Assembly (NCBI RefSeq): GCF_003287955.1
Contig: NZ_QMKP01000016.1
Location: 18,887 to 82,886, forward strand
From: Arthrobacter sp. AQ5-06
Lineage (GTDB): Bacteria > Actinomycetota > Actinomycetes > Actinomycetales > Micrococcaceae
Length of the DNA stretch: 64,000 nt
Direction: 5' to 3'
Part shown: one piece after another, positions 46,851-57,086 of the stretch
How positions within the stretch are numbered: the stretch's first letter is position 1
Layout of the letters: every line of letters starts with the position of its first letter
The notes under the pieces: model-generated
Databases searched by the model: none
What the model was told of the DNA's origin: nothing
Seen by the model: only the letters and a program-made list of their open reading frames with translations
Position numbers and translations under genes: made by a program

Positions 46851-49036
46851 CCAGGGCCGAAGGCCAGGGCACCGCAGCAGCCGAAAAGCGGAGTGCCGCC
46901 GTCGAAAAGCCCGAGATGCCGGCCGCCTATAAGGGGCTGGGCTATCACGAGCTCAACGCCATGCTGAACCTGTATGGCCCCAACGGAGAGATCCAGTTCG
47001 AGGCCGACCGCGAGGCTGCGCACCAGTACTTCCTGCAGCACGTGAACAACAACACCGTCTTTTTCCATGACCTGGAAGAGAAGCTCGACTACCTGGTGAA
47101 GAACCAGTACTACGAGCGCGAGACCCTTGACCAGTACACGATGAACTTCATCCGCGAGCTTTACAACCGCGCGTACAAGAAGAAGTTCCGCTTCGAAACC
47201 TTCCTGGGCGCGTTCAAGTTCTACACGTCCTACACACTGAAGACGTTCGACGGCAATCGATTCCTGGAGCGCTACGAGGACCGCGTCTGCATGGTGGCCC
47301 TACACTTGGCCCGCGGCGACGAGAAGCTCGCCCTGCAGATGGTGGACGAGATCATCGAAGGCCGATTCCAGCCGGCCACCCCGACCTTCCTGAACGCCGG
47401 CAAGCGTCAGCGTGGCGAGCTGGTTTCCTGCTTCCTGCTCCGCATCGAAGACAACATGGAGTCGATCGGCCGGTCCATCAACTCGGCGCTGCAGCTGTCC
47501 AAGCGCGGCGGCGGTGTGGCTTTCGCGCTGACCAACATCCGCGAAGTCGGTGCACCGATCAAGCAGATCGAGAACCAGTCCTCCGGCGTCATCCCCGTGA
47601 TGAAGCTCCTTGAGGACAGCTTCTCCTACGCCAACCAGCTTGGTGCCCGCCAGGGTGCCGGCGCCGTGTACCTGCACGCGCACCACCCGGACATCTACCG
47701 CTTCCTGGACACCAAGCGTGAGAACGCGGATGAGAAGATCCGCATCAAGACCCTCTCGCTGGGCGTTGTCATCCCGGACATCACGTTCGAGCTGGCCAAG
47801 AAGGACGAGGACATGTACCTGTTCTCCCCGTACGACGTCGAACGCGTCTACGGCATGCCGTTCTCTGACGTCTCGGTCACCGAGAAGTACTACGAGATGG
47901 TGGATGACTCCCGGATCAAGAAGACCAAGATCAAGGCGCGCGAGTTCTTCCAGACCCTCGCGGAGATCCAGTTCGAATCCGGCTACCCGTACATCATGTT
48001 CGAGGACACCGTGAACCGGGAAAACCCGATCGACGGCAAGATCATCATGTCCAACCTGTGCTCGGAAATCCTCCAGGTTTCCCAGCCCACCACGTACCAC
48101 GATGACCTGTCCTATGACCAGACCGGCAAGGACATCTCCTGCAACCTGGGCTCGCTGAACATCGCGAAGGCCATGGACAGCCCGGACTTCGGCCTGACCA
48201 TCGAGACGGCCATCCGGTCCCTCTCGGCAGTCTCGGACATGTCCAACATCACCTCGGTGCCGTCCATCGCCCGCGGCAACGACCAGTCCCACGCCATCGG
48301 CCTGGGCCAGATGAACCTGCACGGCTACCTGGCCCGCGAGCGGGTCCACTACGGTTCCGAAGAGGGCCTGGACTTCACCAACATCTACTTCTACTCGGTG
48401 GTGTACCACGCGGTCCGCGCCTCGAATCTGCTGTCCATCGAGACCGGACAGACCTTCGGCGGCTTTGAGAAGTCCAAGTACGCCTCGGGCGAGTTCTTCG
48501 ACAAGTACACGGAGCAGGAGTGGGTGCCGCAGACCGAGAAGGTTGCGGAGCTGTTCAAGAACATCCACATCCCCACGCAGGATGACTGGCGCGAGCTGAA
48601 GGCTTCGGTCATGGAGCACGGCATCTACAACCAGAACCTGCAGGCCGTCCCGCCGACGGGCTCGATCTCCTACATCAACAACTCCACCTCCTCGATCCAC
48701 CCTGTGGCGTCCAAGATTGAGATCCGTAAGGAAGGCAAGCTGGGCCGCGTGTACTACCCGGCGCCGTACCTGACGAACGACAACCTGGAGTACTACCAGG
48801 ACGCGTACGAGATCGGCTACGAGAAGGTCATCGACACCTATGCTGCAGCCACGCAGCACGTAGACCAAGGCCTGTCCCTGACGCTGTTCTTCAAGGACAC
48901 AGCCACCACGCGCGATATCAACAAGGCCCAGATCTACGCCTGGAAGAAGGGCATCAAGACCATCTACTACATCCGTCTCCGCCAGCTCGCGCTGGAGGGA
49001 ACTGAGGTGGACGGCTGCGTCAGCTGCATGCTTTAA
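46820..49036 (+). CDS. nrdE: class Ib ribonucleoside-diphosphate reductase alpha subunit
   Basis: The 738-residue catalytic subunit that reduces ribonucleotides. Active-site elements include [37 protein letters not shown]-like [14 protein letters not shown], the radical-path tyrosines near [12 protein letters not shown], and the C-terminal Cys pair VDGCVSCML. The first 33 residues (TTG 46820) are poorly conserved; an ATG at 46916 starts at the conserved [13 protein letters not shown] and is an alternative. Confidence 0.95.
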   Translation: MDTTVADTEVTRAEGQGTAAAEKRSAAVEKPEMPAAYKGLGYHELNAMLNLYGPNGEIQFEADREAAHQYFLQHVNNNTVFFHDLEEKLDYLVKNQYYERETLDQYTMNFIRELYNRAYKKKFRFETFLGAFKFYTSYTLKTFDGNRFLERYEDRVCMVALHLARGDEKLALQMVDEIIEGRFQPATPTFLNAGKRQRGELVSCFLLRIEDNMESIGRSINSALQLSKRGGGVAFALTNIREVGAPIKQIENQSSGVIPVMKLLEDSFSYANQLGARQGAGAVYLHAHHPDIYRFLDTKRENADEKIRIKTLSLGVVIPDITFELAKKDEDMYLFSPYDVERVYGMPFSDVSVTEKYYEMVDDSRIKKTKIKAREFFQTLAEIQFESGYPYIMFEDTVNRENPIDGKIIMSNLCSEILQVSQPTTYHDDLSYDQTGKDISCNLGSLNIAKAMDSPDFGLTIETAIRSLSAVSDMSNITSVPSIARGNDQSHAIGLGQMNLHGYLARERVHYGSEEGLDFTNIYFYSVVYHAVRASNLLSIETGQTFGGFEKSKYASGEFFDKYTEQEWVPQTEKVAELFKNIHIPTQDDWRELKASVMEHGIYNQNLQAVPPTGSISYINNSTSSIHPVASKIEIRKEGKLGRVYYPAPYLTNDNLEYYQDAYEIGYEKVIDTYAAATQHVDQGLSLTLFFKDTATTRDINKAQIYAWKKGIKTIYYIRLRQLALEGTEVDGCVSCML

Positions 49037-49056
49037 TCTTCAACTAAATCGTGCCA

Positions 49057-49088
49057 GTACGACGGCGGGCGCCCGCCCGCCGTCGTAC
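49057..49088 (+). terminator. GC-rich hairpin between nrdE and nrdF
   Basis: GTACGACGGCGGGC (49057-49070), loop GCCC, and the exact complement (49075-49088) form a 14-bp stem 20 nt after nrdE. Without a T-run it may be a partial terminator or processing site that sets the nrdE:nrdF ratio. Confidence 0.6.
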
Positions 49089-49094
49089 GCTTAA

Positions 49095-50102
<1,008 letters not shown>

Positions 50103-50672
50103 TCCCGGCGCCGTGACAAGCAGGGTGGCGCGACGCCAACTATTTGGCCGGTGTGAGATGTCACCCTAAGTTAAGACGACATCTGTTTGCAGGAACTCGT
50201 CAGCCTACCTGCAAGACTTGGAAGTAGGCTGACGCTCCGTGGATGGACAGTTGGTCTTCGCTCGCCAGCCTAATGGGACAGCCGCAATTTATCGGGTCGC
50301 TTGATTCTTGGCTATCTCGCCAAAACAGGTTGAGTGGGTGCTCTGCGCGGTCATCACCACTGCGCGAGCCGTAAGCGATCCCAAATCCGGCCGGTGCTGG
50401 CCGAACTTATTGTCTTTACGTGGGCTGAGTGCCGAGGGCACGGCTGTCGGACAGCCATAGCTGCGCTGACGGTACGCAATCAATTCACCGGCGTGTTGCC
50501 CAAGCGCAACCTTGTTGCCGTGGTGCAACAAGCCCAACTATGCAGTACTTGAAAAGACTTTAATCCCGACCAAACGCTTACCGACAGGTGCTTAATTGCC
50601 GTGAGCAATACAGAGGACTAGCATCCACCCACGTCGTCGGAAATCGCAAAAACCCAGAATCTGCCAGAGGCG
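50103..50672. other. 570-bp gap after nrdF with nested hairpins
   Basis: I see no supportable gene. AGATGTC (50156-50162) and GACATCT (50178-50184) are inverted. CGTCAGCCTAC (50198-50208) pairs with GTAGGCTGACG (50224-50234) over an 11-bp stem. A competing GCAGG/CCTGC stem overlaps it. The rest has lower GC and short broken frames, and looks like remnant DNA. Confidence 0.5.
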
Positions 50673-52061
50673 TTACGACTTTTGGTGGCCCAGAGGAAGA
50701 TGCACTCGAAGGCAAAATTCTGGTCCACATTTCGCACCGCTGGCGTAGCCGCGATTGGCGTTGTTGCGCCGGTCTTTGCCGTTCTCAGACCCGAATACGC
50801 CGTCATAGCCGCGGCAGTTGCTCACTGTCGCGGCTGTGATTCCCCAGGTGCCGCCAGTTTGAACGGTTGTGGTCAGCGTTTGCCCGGCGACGGTCACTGT
50901 CACCGTCGTGCCGGCTGCCGCGTCCGTGGTCCCGGCGATGGTGGGTTTTGCGGTGTTCGTGGACGCCGTCGCACCACCGGTGATCGCCACAATCGGCGCC
51001 GTGGTATCGAGGGTGAGGGTCTGGGTGGCGCTGCCCTTGTTTCCTCCCGGATCCGTTACCTGTGCCACCACGGTGTGCGGGCCTTCCGTCAGTGTTGCCG
51101 CTGCCACGACCCAGGTCCCTCCGGTCTGAACGGTAGTGGTCAGCGTCTGCCCGGCGATGGTGACCGTCGCCGTCGTGCCTGCAGCCGCATTCGTGGTCCC
51201 CGCCATTGTGGGCGCCGCAGTGTTCGTGGACGCCGTCGCACCGCCGGTGATCGCCACAACCGGTGGGGCGGTGTTCGTGAAAGCGAAAGTGTTGGCGGTC
51301 AAGGTGACCAAGCCCCGTGAGAGCGCGCGGCCTATGATTGCGCCGCCCGCGTCCACTGTGATCGCCCCTAGCGCCATGATTGTCCCGGAGAAGGAGGACG
51401 ACGCGCCCGTCCCGGCGGCGCCGAGGACCTGCCAGAAGACGTGGGAGGCCTGGGCGCCGTTGATCAGGTTGACGTTACTGGCCGCGGCCGTGTTGAGGGC
51501 GGCGCCGACCTGGAAGATAAAGACCGCATTCGGGTCGCCCTGCCCGTCCAGTGTCAGGGTTCCGGTCAGCGCGAAAGCCGCGGCTGTGTGATAGACGCCG
51601 GCGTAAAACGACTTCCCGTTCTGGTCTCCGGCGAAGTCGAGGGCGGTCGGAATGCGGCTGGCGGCGTCGTTGTAGGCGGCCAGCAGGTCCGACTGTGCCT
51701 GGGCGGCCTCCGGGTCGCCGGCGTGGGTGGCGCCGGCAGCAACGCCAGGGGGGAAACCGACGATCGCGGTGCCCGGACTCACCCCGAGATCCCCGCTGAG
51801 GACGGTGGCGCCTGTGTTGGTGACGCCCGTCCCGCCCAGCACCAGGTAAATCCCCGCAGTGCCTAACCCCACCGGCGCCGGGGCGGCGGATGCCGGGGAT
51901 GGATTTGACAGCATACCCGCGAGCAGCAGGGTGCTCGTCACTGCGGCGATCCTGGCGACCGCCGGCCACCGCGCACGGGCAGATGCCCTGATCCGTCCAT
52001 TGCGAACAGGGTTCTTCGAGAACAGGCCCGCGCGCGCCATCGCCACGCAGCGCTCGATCAT
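50673..52061 (-). CDS. ice-binding (DUF3494) family protein, 3' truncated
   Basis: A 462-residue secreted protein. The signal peptide (IAAVTSTLLLAGMLSNPSPA, cleavage at ASA-A) is followed by a DUF3494 ice-binding domain (about 60-250: SGDLGVSPGTAIVGFPPGV, TLTLDGQGDPNAVFIFQVG, FWQVLGAAGTGASSSFSGTI) and two 89-residue Ig-like repeats (VAITGGATASTNT). The second repeat stops after GTWGITAATVSN, and the last 46 residues are unrelated, Cys/Arg-rich and shadow-like, so the 3' end looks lost. The ATG at 52061 is one choice; a GTG at 52100 overlapping the upstream stop is another. It is the last gene of the WxL/DUF916 cluster. Confidence 0.85.
   Translation of the reverse strand: MIERCVAMARAGLFSKNPVRNGRIRASARARWPAVARIAAVTSTLLLAGMLSNPSPASAAPAPVGLGTAGIYLVLGGTGVTNTGATVLSGDLGVSPGTAIVGFPPGVAAGATHAGDPEAAQAQSDLLAAYNDAASRIPTALDFAGDQNGKSFYAGVYHTAAAFALTGTLTLDGQGDPNAVFIFQVGAALNTAAASNVNLINGAQASHVFWQVLGAAGTGASSSFSGTIMALGAITVDAGGAIIGRALSRGLVTLTANTFAFTNTAPPVVAITGGATASTNTAAPTMAGTTNAAAGTTATVTIAGQTLTTTVQTGGTWVVAAATLTEGPHTVVAQVTDPGGNKGSATQTLTLDTTAPIVAITGGATASTNTAKPTIAGTTDAAAGTTVTVTVAGQTLTTTVQTGGTWGITAATVSNCRGYDGVFGSENGKDRRNNANRGYASGAKCGPEFCLRVHLPLGHQKS
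50700..50822 (+). pseudogene. possible 5' fragment of a secreted-protein gene
   Basis: On the plus strand an ATG preceded by AGAGGAAG opens a frame starting MHSKAKFWSTFRTAGVAAIG and running to a hydrophobic VVAPVFA, a signal-peptide-like head. Beyond about 50822 the frame runs into the antisense of the Ig-like repeats. It may be the relic of a gene joined head-on to the ice-binding gene by a rearrangement. Weak evidence. Confidence 0.3.
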
Positions 52062-52096
52062 CGCCTTCGAGATGCCTGCGGAGCGTCCCGGTAAGG

Positions 52097-53131
52097 TCAC
52101 CTTGACTGTCCGACTCCAGATGCCAGTCCTCCCGTCCCCGAGCCTTCGGGGCCCCGGCCGGGCTGAAGGCTGTCGGCCCGTTGACTGCGTCGCTTCCAGG
52201 CCCACAGCAGCACCATCAGTACCAGCAGGGCGAAACCGGCGATAGCAGCGGGCCAGAGCAGACCCGGGGGGTCTCCGACCCCGACCGGCTCCGCGGCGGT
52301 GCTCGCCGCGTCGGGGAAGGTGATGGTCGCATCGGCGGATTCCGTGAGCAGCCCGCTTTTCAGCGCCATGTGGGCGTCCCATGGGCCGGCGGGCATTTCC
52401 GGGTCGAGTGTGACGGTAACGTCACCGGTTTCGCCGACACCCAGGGTGGTTGATGGCGTGGCGGCGAAGGGCCCCCCGCTCAGACCGCCCGGCCCCCCGC
52501 TCAGCGTGAGCTGGCCTCCGATGTCCAGGGCGCGGCCACCGGTATTGCGTACACGGGCCGTGACGACGGGCAGCGAGTCCGCGCTGCGTCCGGCAATCAG
52601 CGTCTCGATGTGCATGCCCGAAGCCGGTTCCCCACCCGGGCCGACAGAGAGGTAGATGCGGATCCCTACACGGTTGACGGCGGTCACCGACCCCGCAGCG
52701 GAACGGACCTCAGCCCATACGACTCCGAGGCGTTCGCCCTCGGGAGCATCCTTGGGCACCGTGATGGTCACCGTCACGGGCTGGGCTTCGCCTGCTCCTA
52801 GGGGGAAAGAAGGGTGATCGACCGCTGTCCACGTTGTCAGATCATCGGCGGTACGATCCGGCGCGCCGGCAAAGGTGCCGTCGATGATCCGGGCGGCCGC
52901 CTCGTAAACGGAGACAGCGGCCTGGTCAGCGGTGGTGTTGGAGACCTCGATCTTCCGGTGAACCGTGGCACCGGGCTGCACGTGGTCCACGATGTAGATC
53001 CGGGCACGCGGATCATCCGCCCGGTTCACGGGCACCTCCAGCAGGCGCACGCCGATCATGCCGGGCTCGGGCGCCGAAGAGTCGGCCGCCGCGCCGACGG
53101 CAGGTGCCATGAGCGCGGACAGCAGACACAA
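52097..53131 (-). CDS. DUF916-like secreted protein with C-terminal membrane helix
   Basis: About 344 residues: a signal sequence, two Ig-like domains (VDHVQPGATVHRKIEVSNTT, VTVTITVPKDAPEGERLGV; VVTARVRNTGGRALDI), and a C-terminal helix LLWPAAIAGFALLVLMVLLW followed by basic residues. This layout is that of DUF916 proteins, which bind WxL proteins at the cell wall. The start is uncertain: TTG 53131 has no ribosome site and cuts the signal peptide short, while ATC at 53158 has GAGG 5 nt upstream and gives SVRRAWLALCLLSALMAPA as a full signal peptide. Confidence 0.85.
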   Translation of the reverse strand: MCLLSALMAPAVGAAADSSAPEPGMIGVRLLEVPVNRADDPRARIYIVDHVQPGATVHRKIEVSNTTADQAAVSVYEAAARIIDGTFAGAPDRTADDLTTWTAVDHPSFPLGAGEAQPVTVTITVPKDAPEGERLGVVWAEVRSAAGSVTAVNRVGIRIYLSVGPGGEPASGMHIETLIAGRSADSLPVVTARVRNTGGRALDIGGQLTLSGGPGGLSGGPFAATPSTTLGVGETGDVTVTLDPEMPAGPWDAHMALKSGLLTESADATITFPDAASTAAEPVGVGDPPGLLWPAAIAGFALLVLMVLLWAWKRRSQRADSLQPGRGPEGSGTGGLASGVGQSR

Positions 53132-53168
53132 GGCCAGCCAAGCCCGCCGTACAGAGATGCCCGCCTCG

Positions 53169-53714
53169 CTATAAAACGGAGTGGGTGATTGTCCCGGTAT
53201 AGTCTCCCGCGATCGCCTGAGCTGGAAGGCTCACAACGATGTTCGGATTCCACGTGGCGGAGTTGTTGCCGGTCGTGAGTGATGCGGAATATGCGGTCAG
53301 AGGTGTGGTCGTCAGTGCCGCCGCACCTGTGGCCTGGCCCGCAAGAAATATGGCGGTACCGCTCGTTGCGGTGGCCGTTCCGGAGGAGTACGTCACGGTC
53401 GTGATGGGCGCCGCAGTTGGAGTGGTGCTGTTGGCGAATGCGGTCGTTGCGGCAGTCGCCGTCCACGCCGCCCCCAGCGCTGCCCGGTTATCTGTGGCGG
53501 TGACGGCGCCTAGCGTGGCCTGAATTGTCCCAGCCGCGGCCCCCGTCCCCAGTTCCTTGGAAGCGGGGGCGCTGATGCCGATGGATCCCCCACTGACGGT
53601 GAAGGTGGTGGTCGTATCAGCGGCCGTGGCTGCACCCGCAGGCGCGGTGATCATCCACGTCGCCGCAAGGGCGGTAATCGAGATTTTGGCGAGCAAAGAA
53701 TTACGTACGCTCAT
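53169..53714 (-). CDS. WxL-like secreted surface protein
   Basis: A 181-residue protein with a signal peptide (SVRNSLLAKISITALAATWM...AGAATA) and a Ser/Thr/Ala-rich beta domain. TVSGGSIGISAPA, LGAVTATDNRAALGAAWTAT and the closing AIAGDYTGTITHSVL match WxL-like proteins, although the second W motif is WNPN. GGGGA lies before the ATG at 53714. It is followed by the DUF916 gene, the usual WxL partner, so both probably form a wall-surface complex. Confidence 0.8.
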   Translation of the reverse strand: MSVRNSLLAKISITALAATWMITAPAGAATAADTTTTFTVSGGSIGISAPASKELGTGAAAGTIQATLGAVTATDNRAALGAAWTATAATTAFANSTTPTAAPITTVTYSSGTATATSGTAIFLAGQATGAAALTTTPLTAYSASLTTGNNSATWNPNIVVSLPAQAIAGDYTGTITHSVL

Positions 53715-54379
53715 GTTTTTCCCCACTTGGCACTAAGAGACCTTCGACAGGAGAACCGCAGGCGGTTTCCCGACGTCGTGTACAGGGACAATGCCGCCCC
53801 TGTCAAGTCAGACAGTACACCCAATATGAGATAGTCCGCACGGCCTCAGCGGCCACCGTGTAGGCCCACGTTGTAGGCCTTTGTGGCGAGCGGTCCCGGA
53901 TCAAGCCTTCTGGAACAGGCCGGGCGCGGTCGGTGACACTCCGTCCGTTCCCGCAACCACGGCCCCAGCGAGCAATTTACCTGTCGGCCCTCAGCACCGC
54001 GAAATATCCGGGATGAGTTCCGTTCGCGCGGGATCCGACGAACTTCATTTGATCGCCGACCGGGCCTACCCTCGATGGCTTCGTCTAGAACGGACATTGG
54101 GGAAGATGCCAACTTGGATGGCAAAAATGCGTGGTGTGGCACGTCAGGAAACCGCGGTGTCAAGCGAAATATTTTGGCTGCCATGTGGCCAACCTGTCAT
54201 CTCACACGCTGGTGCGTGCGGGACCCTTCGCGCTCTCCGGTCAAGCTAACGTTTGATTGTTCGCGAGGCCCGCATCTGCGCCTCCGCGCTCGTTCTTTGC
54301 CCGTGATGGCCGGATCTTCCGGGTCCTGCCGGTTGCTGCGGCAACAGTCAAGCGCCCGTTCTGCAAGAAGTAGCGCTTT
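53715..54379. other. 665-bp gap between surface cluster and lipoprotein gene
   Basis: No gene can be supported. The stretch near 53715-53840 should hold the promoter of the WxL cluster; I see no convincing -35/-10 pair. Short frames on both strands lack ribosome sites and family features. Confidence 0.4.
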
Positions 54380-54811
54380 GTGGTTCCGGCTGGCGTCCTG
54401 CTGCTCGGTTTCGTCATGGGTTCCTGCTTCAGCGGCAGCACCGCCGTCGGCCGCCCCGGCACCTGCTGCTCCGACGGGACCGGCGGTGGGGACACCCTTC
54501 ACCGTGAAATGCGCAACGGTGACGTCGCCAGAATCACGATAGTCTCCGTTGTGCGGACCGAGACAGTGACCACGACTTCGTTTGCGTCACCGCCGAAGAA
54601 CGGAACGTACCTGCTCCTGGTCGTGCTGTGGGAGACCGAGGCGGGGAAGGCGAGCTCGAATCCCTTCTACTTCTCGGCCAAGGATGAAACCGGCCGCAAG
54701 GCTGGCCTCAGTTTGTTTGCCGATAACCAGCTGGGCTCCGGTGACGTCCTGCCGGGCGGCAAGTCCCGAGCGTATTTCGCGTTCGACATGCGCCCGGGGC
54801 GGCGACTGTGA
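54380..54811 (+). pseudogene. DUF4352-like lipoprotein with apparent compensating frameshifts
   Basis: The open frame begins with a lipoprotein signal (GVLLLGFVMGSCFSG) and ends with a DUF4352-like domain (MRNGDVARITIVSVVRTETV, NGTYLLLVVLWETE, GGKSRAYFAFDM). Between about 54440 and 54508 this frame gives an odd Cys/Gly stretch. The neighbouring frame instead gives the Ala/Pro linker and domain start APAAPTGPAVGTPFTVK that the family normally has. GTGAAATGCG near 54504 seems to lack one A. The reading frame survives because two shifts cancel out. It could be a working but altered protein. Confidence 0.6.
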
Positions 54812-54816
54812 GTGAA

Positions 54817-56031
54817 TCACGGGCTGCTTTCCTTCATCGCCGCTTCGAATGCCGGCAAACTGCGTTCGATCATGTCCTCGTTGGCTGTCAGGGAGATCCG
54901 GAAGAAGCCAGGCGTCTCGAACAGCACGCCCGGCAACACGAAGACATCCCGGCGGGCAAGTGAGGTGGCGAACGCCTCGTCGTCCGAAATGGGGGACGTG
55001 ACATACAGGTAGAACGTGCCCTCCGGCCGCCGGACGAGGTACCCCATGCCGCCGAGCACATCGACGAGACGGTCCCGGCGCCGCTGCAACTGGCCGACGT
55101 AAATGGTGAACTTCTCCAGTTCGGGAAGCGCGTGCTGCAGCAGGGCGTTCGGATACACCCAGCCCATCGCCACCTGCAGGCCCGTGATAGCCGGCTCCAT
55201 CTCATCCCGCTGCGGCATGGTGGGCGGCAACGCCAGGTAGCCGACGCGCTCGCCTGGGGAGAGATGCGTCTTACCGTAGGAGTAGGCCAGGAGCGTGTGC
55301 GGGTAGAACTCCACAGGGCTGTGGAATCGCAAGCCGTCGAACACGATCCGGTTGTAGGCCTCGTCCGAGATGAGGTAGATCCGCCGTCCAATCCTCGCCG
55401 AGGCCGCCTCCAGCAATTCGGCCAGCCTGACCAGCAATTCGGGGGGATAAATCCGCCCCGTGGGATTGTTGGGCGAGTTGACGATCACTACGCGGGTGCG
55501 TTCCGTGATGGCGGCCTCGATCGCGTCGAGGTCCAGGTCGAACGTGGTTGTGTTGATTTTCACCTTCACCGGTACGAGCCCGGCTTCAAGGATCAGCGGC
55601 TCGTATAGGAACCAGGGCGGCAGGCTGTAAATGATCTCGTCGCCGGGATCGGCGACGGTCTTCAGCGCAAGGGCAATGGCGGCGAAGCCACCGGTGGTGA
55701 GGTAAATATCCTCCGTCCGGAAGGGCACATCCAGCAGCCGGCGAAGGGATTGAGCGGCTGCTTCCCGGCCGACCTCGCCGTTGGTCTGGTAGGCGAACCA
55801 CTGATCATTCTGAGGAGCCGGCGCGTCCCGCAGCGTATTCACGTAGCGGTCGGCCGGCATCTGGTGCGGATTGCCGAAGGTGAAGTCGCAGCCCGGCACC
55901 TGCCCGTGCCCGCGGGCACTGTACTCCCGGATGTAGGCGTTAACCCGCTGAAAGGAGGGGATCGACGCCAGCCGTGCAGCGCGATCAGATACCGCCGAGG
56001 TTGTCTGGGATGTGGCTGTCGGATCGTTCAT
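54817..56031 (-). CDS. class I/II pyridoxal-phosphate aminotransferase
   Basis: A 404-residue fold-type I enzyme. NSPNNPTGRIY, ISDEAYNRIVFDG and the PLP-lysine segment AYSYGKTHLSPGERVGY are clear. It resembles aspartate/aromatic aminotransferases with an unusual N-terminus (FTFGNPHQMPADRYV). The substrate is not predictable. It is convergent with the lipoprotein relic at 54380 and has no operon partner. Confidence 0.9.
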   Translation of the reverse strand: MNDPTATSQTTSAVSDRAARLASIPSFQRVNAYIREYSARGHGQVPGCDFTFGNPHQMPADRYVNTLRDAPAPQNDQWFAYQTNGEVGREAAAQSLRRLLDVPFRTEDIYLTTGGFAAIALALKTVADPGDEIIYSLPPWFLYEPLILEAGLVPVKVKINTTTFDLDLDAIEAAITERTRVVIVNSPNNPTGRIYPPELLVRLAELLEAASARIGRRIYLISDEAYNRIVFDGLRFHSPVEFYPHTLLAYSYGKTHLSPGERVGYLALPPTMPQRDEMEPAITGLQVAMGWVYPNALLQHALPELEKFTIYVGQLQRRRDRLVDVLGGMGYLVRRPEGTFYLYVTSPISDDEAFATSLARRDVFVLPGVLFETPGFFRISLTANEDMIERSLPAFEAAMKESSP

Positions 56032-56122
56032 GTCAGCGCTCCTGTGTAGGGCAGCCCGGTGGGGCGGCAGTCGGATGGGCGGCGCGCTGCCAAGCCAGCG
56101 GAGGCCCTAGTAAGAGCCATTG

Positions 56123-56150
56123 TTGACTCGACGACGCATTGGAGTAAAGA
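56123..56150 (+). promoter_or_regulatory. possible promoter upstream of VOC gene
   Basis: TTGACT (56123-56128) and TAAAGA (56145-56150) are spaced by 16 nt in the divergent gap 56032-56322. The leader to the VOC gene would be about 165 nt. Otherwise the gap holds nothing recognisable. Confidence 0.35.
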
Positions 56151-56322
56151 CTCCGCGATAGCGACCGATCTCTGTCGCCGTGAAAGGCGCCGTGGTAGGC
56201 GCCCGTGTTGTCAGCCGTGCCGTGCGGCGGGGTGGGGAAGGGGCAACGCGGTGTAGAGGGAATGGCCCGGACTAGGGCGTGCCTCCCATATCGTGTATTA
56301 CCTGGGTATAGGGTCGGGCGGT

Positions 56323-57060
56323 ATGGCGCTGCGACTTGTTCAGGTGAATTTCAAGGCTCGGGATGACTCAACGCTGGGCCGGTTTTGGGCGGAGGCGCTC
56401 GGCTGGGGTGTTTCCAGCGAGGGACCCGGTGTGACGAATGTTGAACCTGTGGACTTCGTCTGGCCGGACCCCGCGGCCGTCTGCATCGATGTCGTCACCG
56501 TCCCGGACCCCGAGACGGTGAGGTACCGCGCGCACCTCGATCTAGCCACCACCTCTGCAGCCCATCACGCGGAGCTGGTCGCGCGGCTGTTGGAGCTCGG
56601 TGCGACGCCCGCGGATGTGGGCCAGGGTGATGTGCCGTGGACAGTCCTAGCCGACCCGGAGGGCAATGTGTTCTGTGTGCTGGAGCCGCGACCGATCTAC
56701 CGGGACACCGGGCCGATTGCCACGGTGGTGGTCAACTGCGCGGATCCGCGGGCCCTGGCCCGGTTCTGGGGCGAGGCCACGGACTGGACCGTGCACGAGG
56801 TGAACGACGATCATGCGAGGCTGCGTTCGGCCAAGGGCGTCGGGCCGTATCTGGAATTACTTCGCACGTCTGGCGTGGAGACGGTGTGGAACCGTGTCCA
56901 TCTCGACGTGATGCCGTACCCGGGTGATGATCCAGCGGCAGAAGTGGCCAGGCTGCGGGCGCTGGGCGCCACTGACGCCGACGTCGGCCAGGGCGATGTG
57001 TCATGGGTGTGCCTCGCCGACCCGGAGGGCAACGAGTTCTGCGTCCTCACCCCGGGCTGA
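56323..57060 (+). CDS. VOC (glyoxalase/bleomycin-resistance) family protein, two domains
   Basis: A 245-residue protein of two similar halves, each with the VOC pattern: LRLVQVNFKARDDSTLGRFW and IATVVVNCADPRALARFWGE open them, while VLADPEGNVFCVLEP and CLADPEGNEFCVLTP close them. Each half also has GATPADVGQGDVPW or GATDADVGQGDVSW. It is related to glyoxalase-like Glyoxalase_6 proteins. The activity is unknown. Confidence 0.88.
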   Translation: MALRLVQVNFKARDDSTLGRFWAEALGWGVSSEGPGVTNVEPVDFVWPDPAAVCIDVVTVPDPETVRYRAHLDLATTSAAHHAELVARLLELGATPADVGQGDVPWTVLADPEGNVFCVLEPRPIYRDTGPIATVVVNCADPRALARFWGEATDWTVHEVNDDHARLRSAKGVGPYLELLRTSGVETVWNRVHLDVMPYPGDDPAAEVARLRALGATDADVGQGDVSWVCLADPEGNEFCVLTPG

Positions 57061-57086
57061 CGCAGAGCCTTGCATATCGATTCCGG

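Noticed and set aside
50588..50839. Plus-strand frame of 83 codons before the ice-binding gene
   Set aside because: No ribosome site or family feature; the only protein-like part in the area is the signal-peptide-like start at 50700 in another frame.
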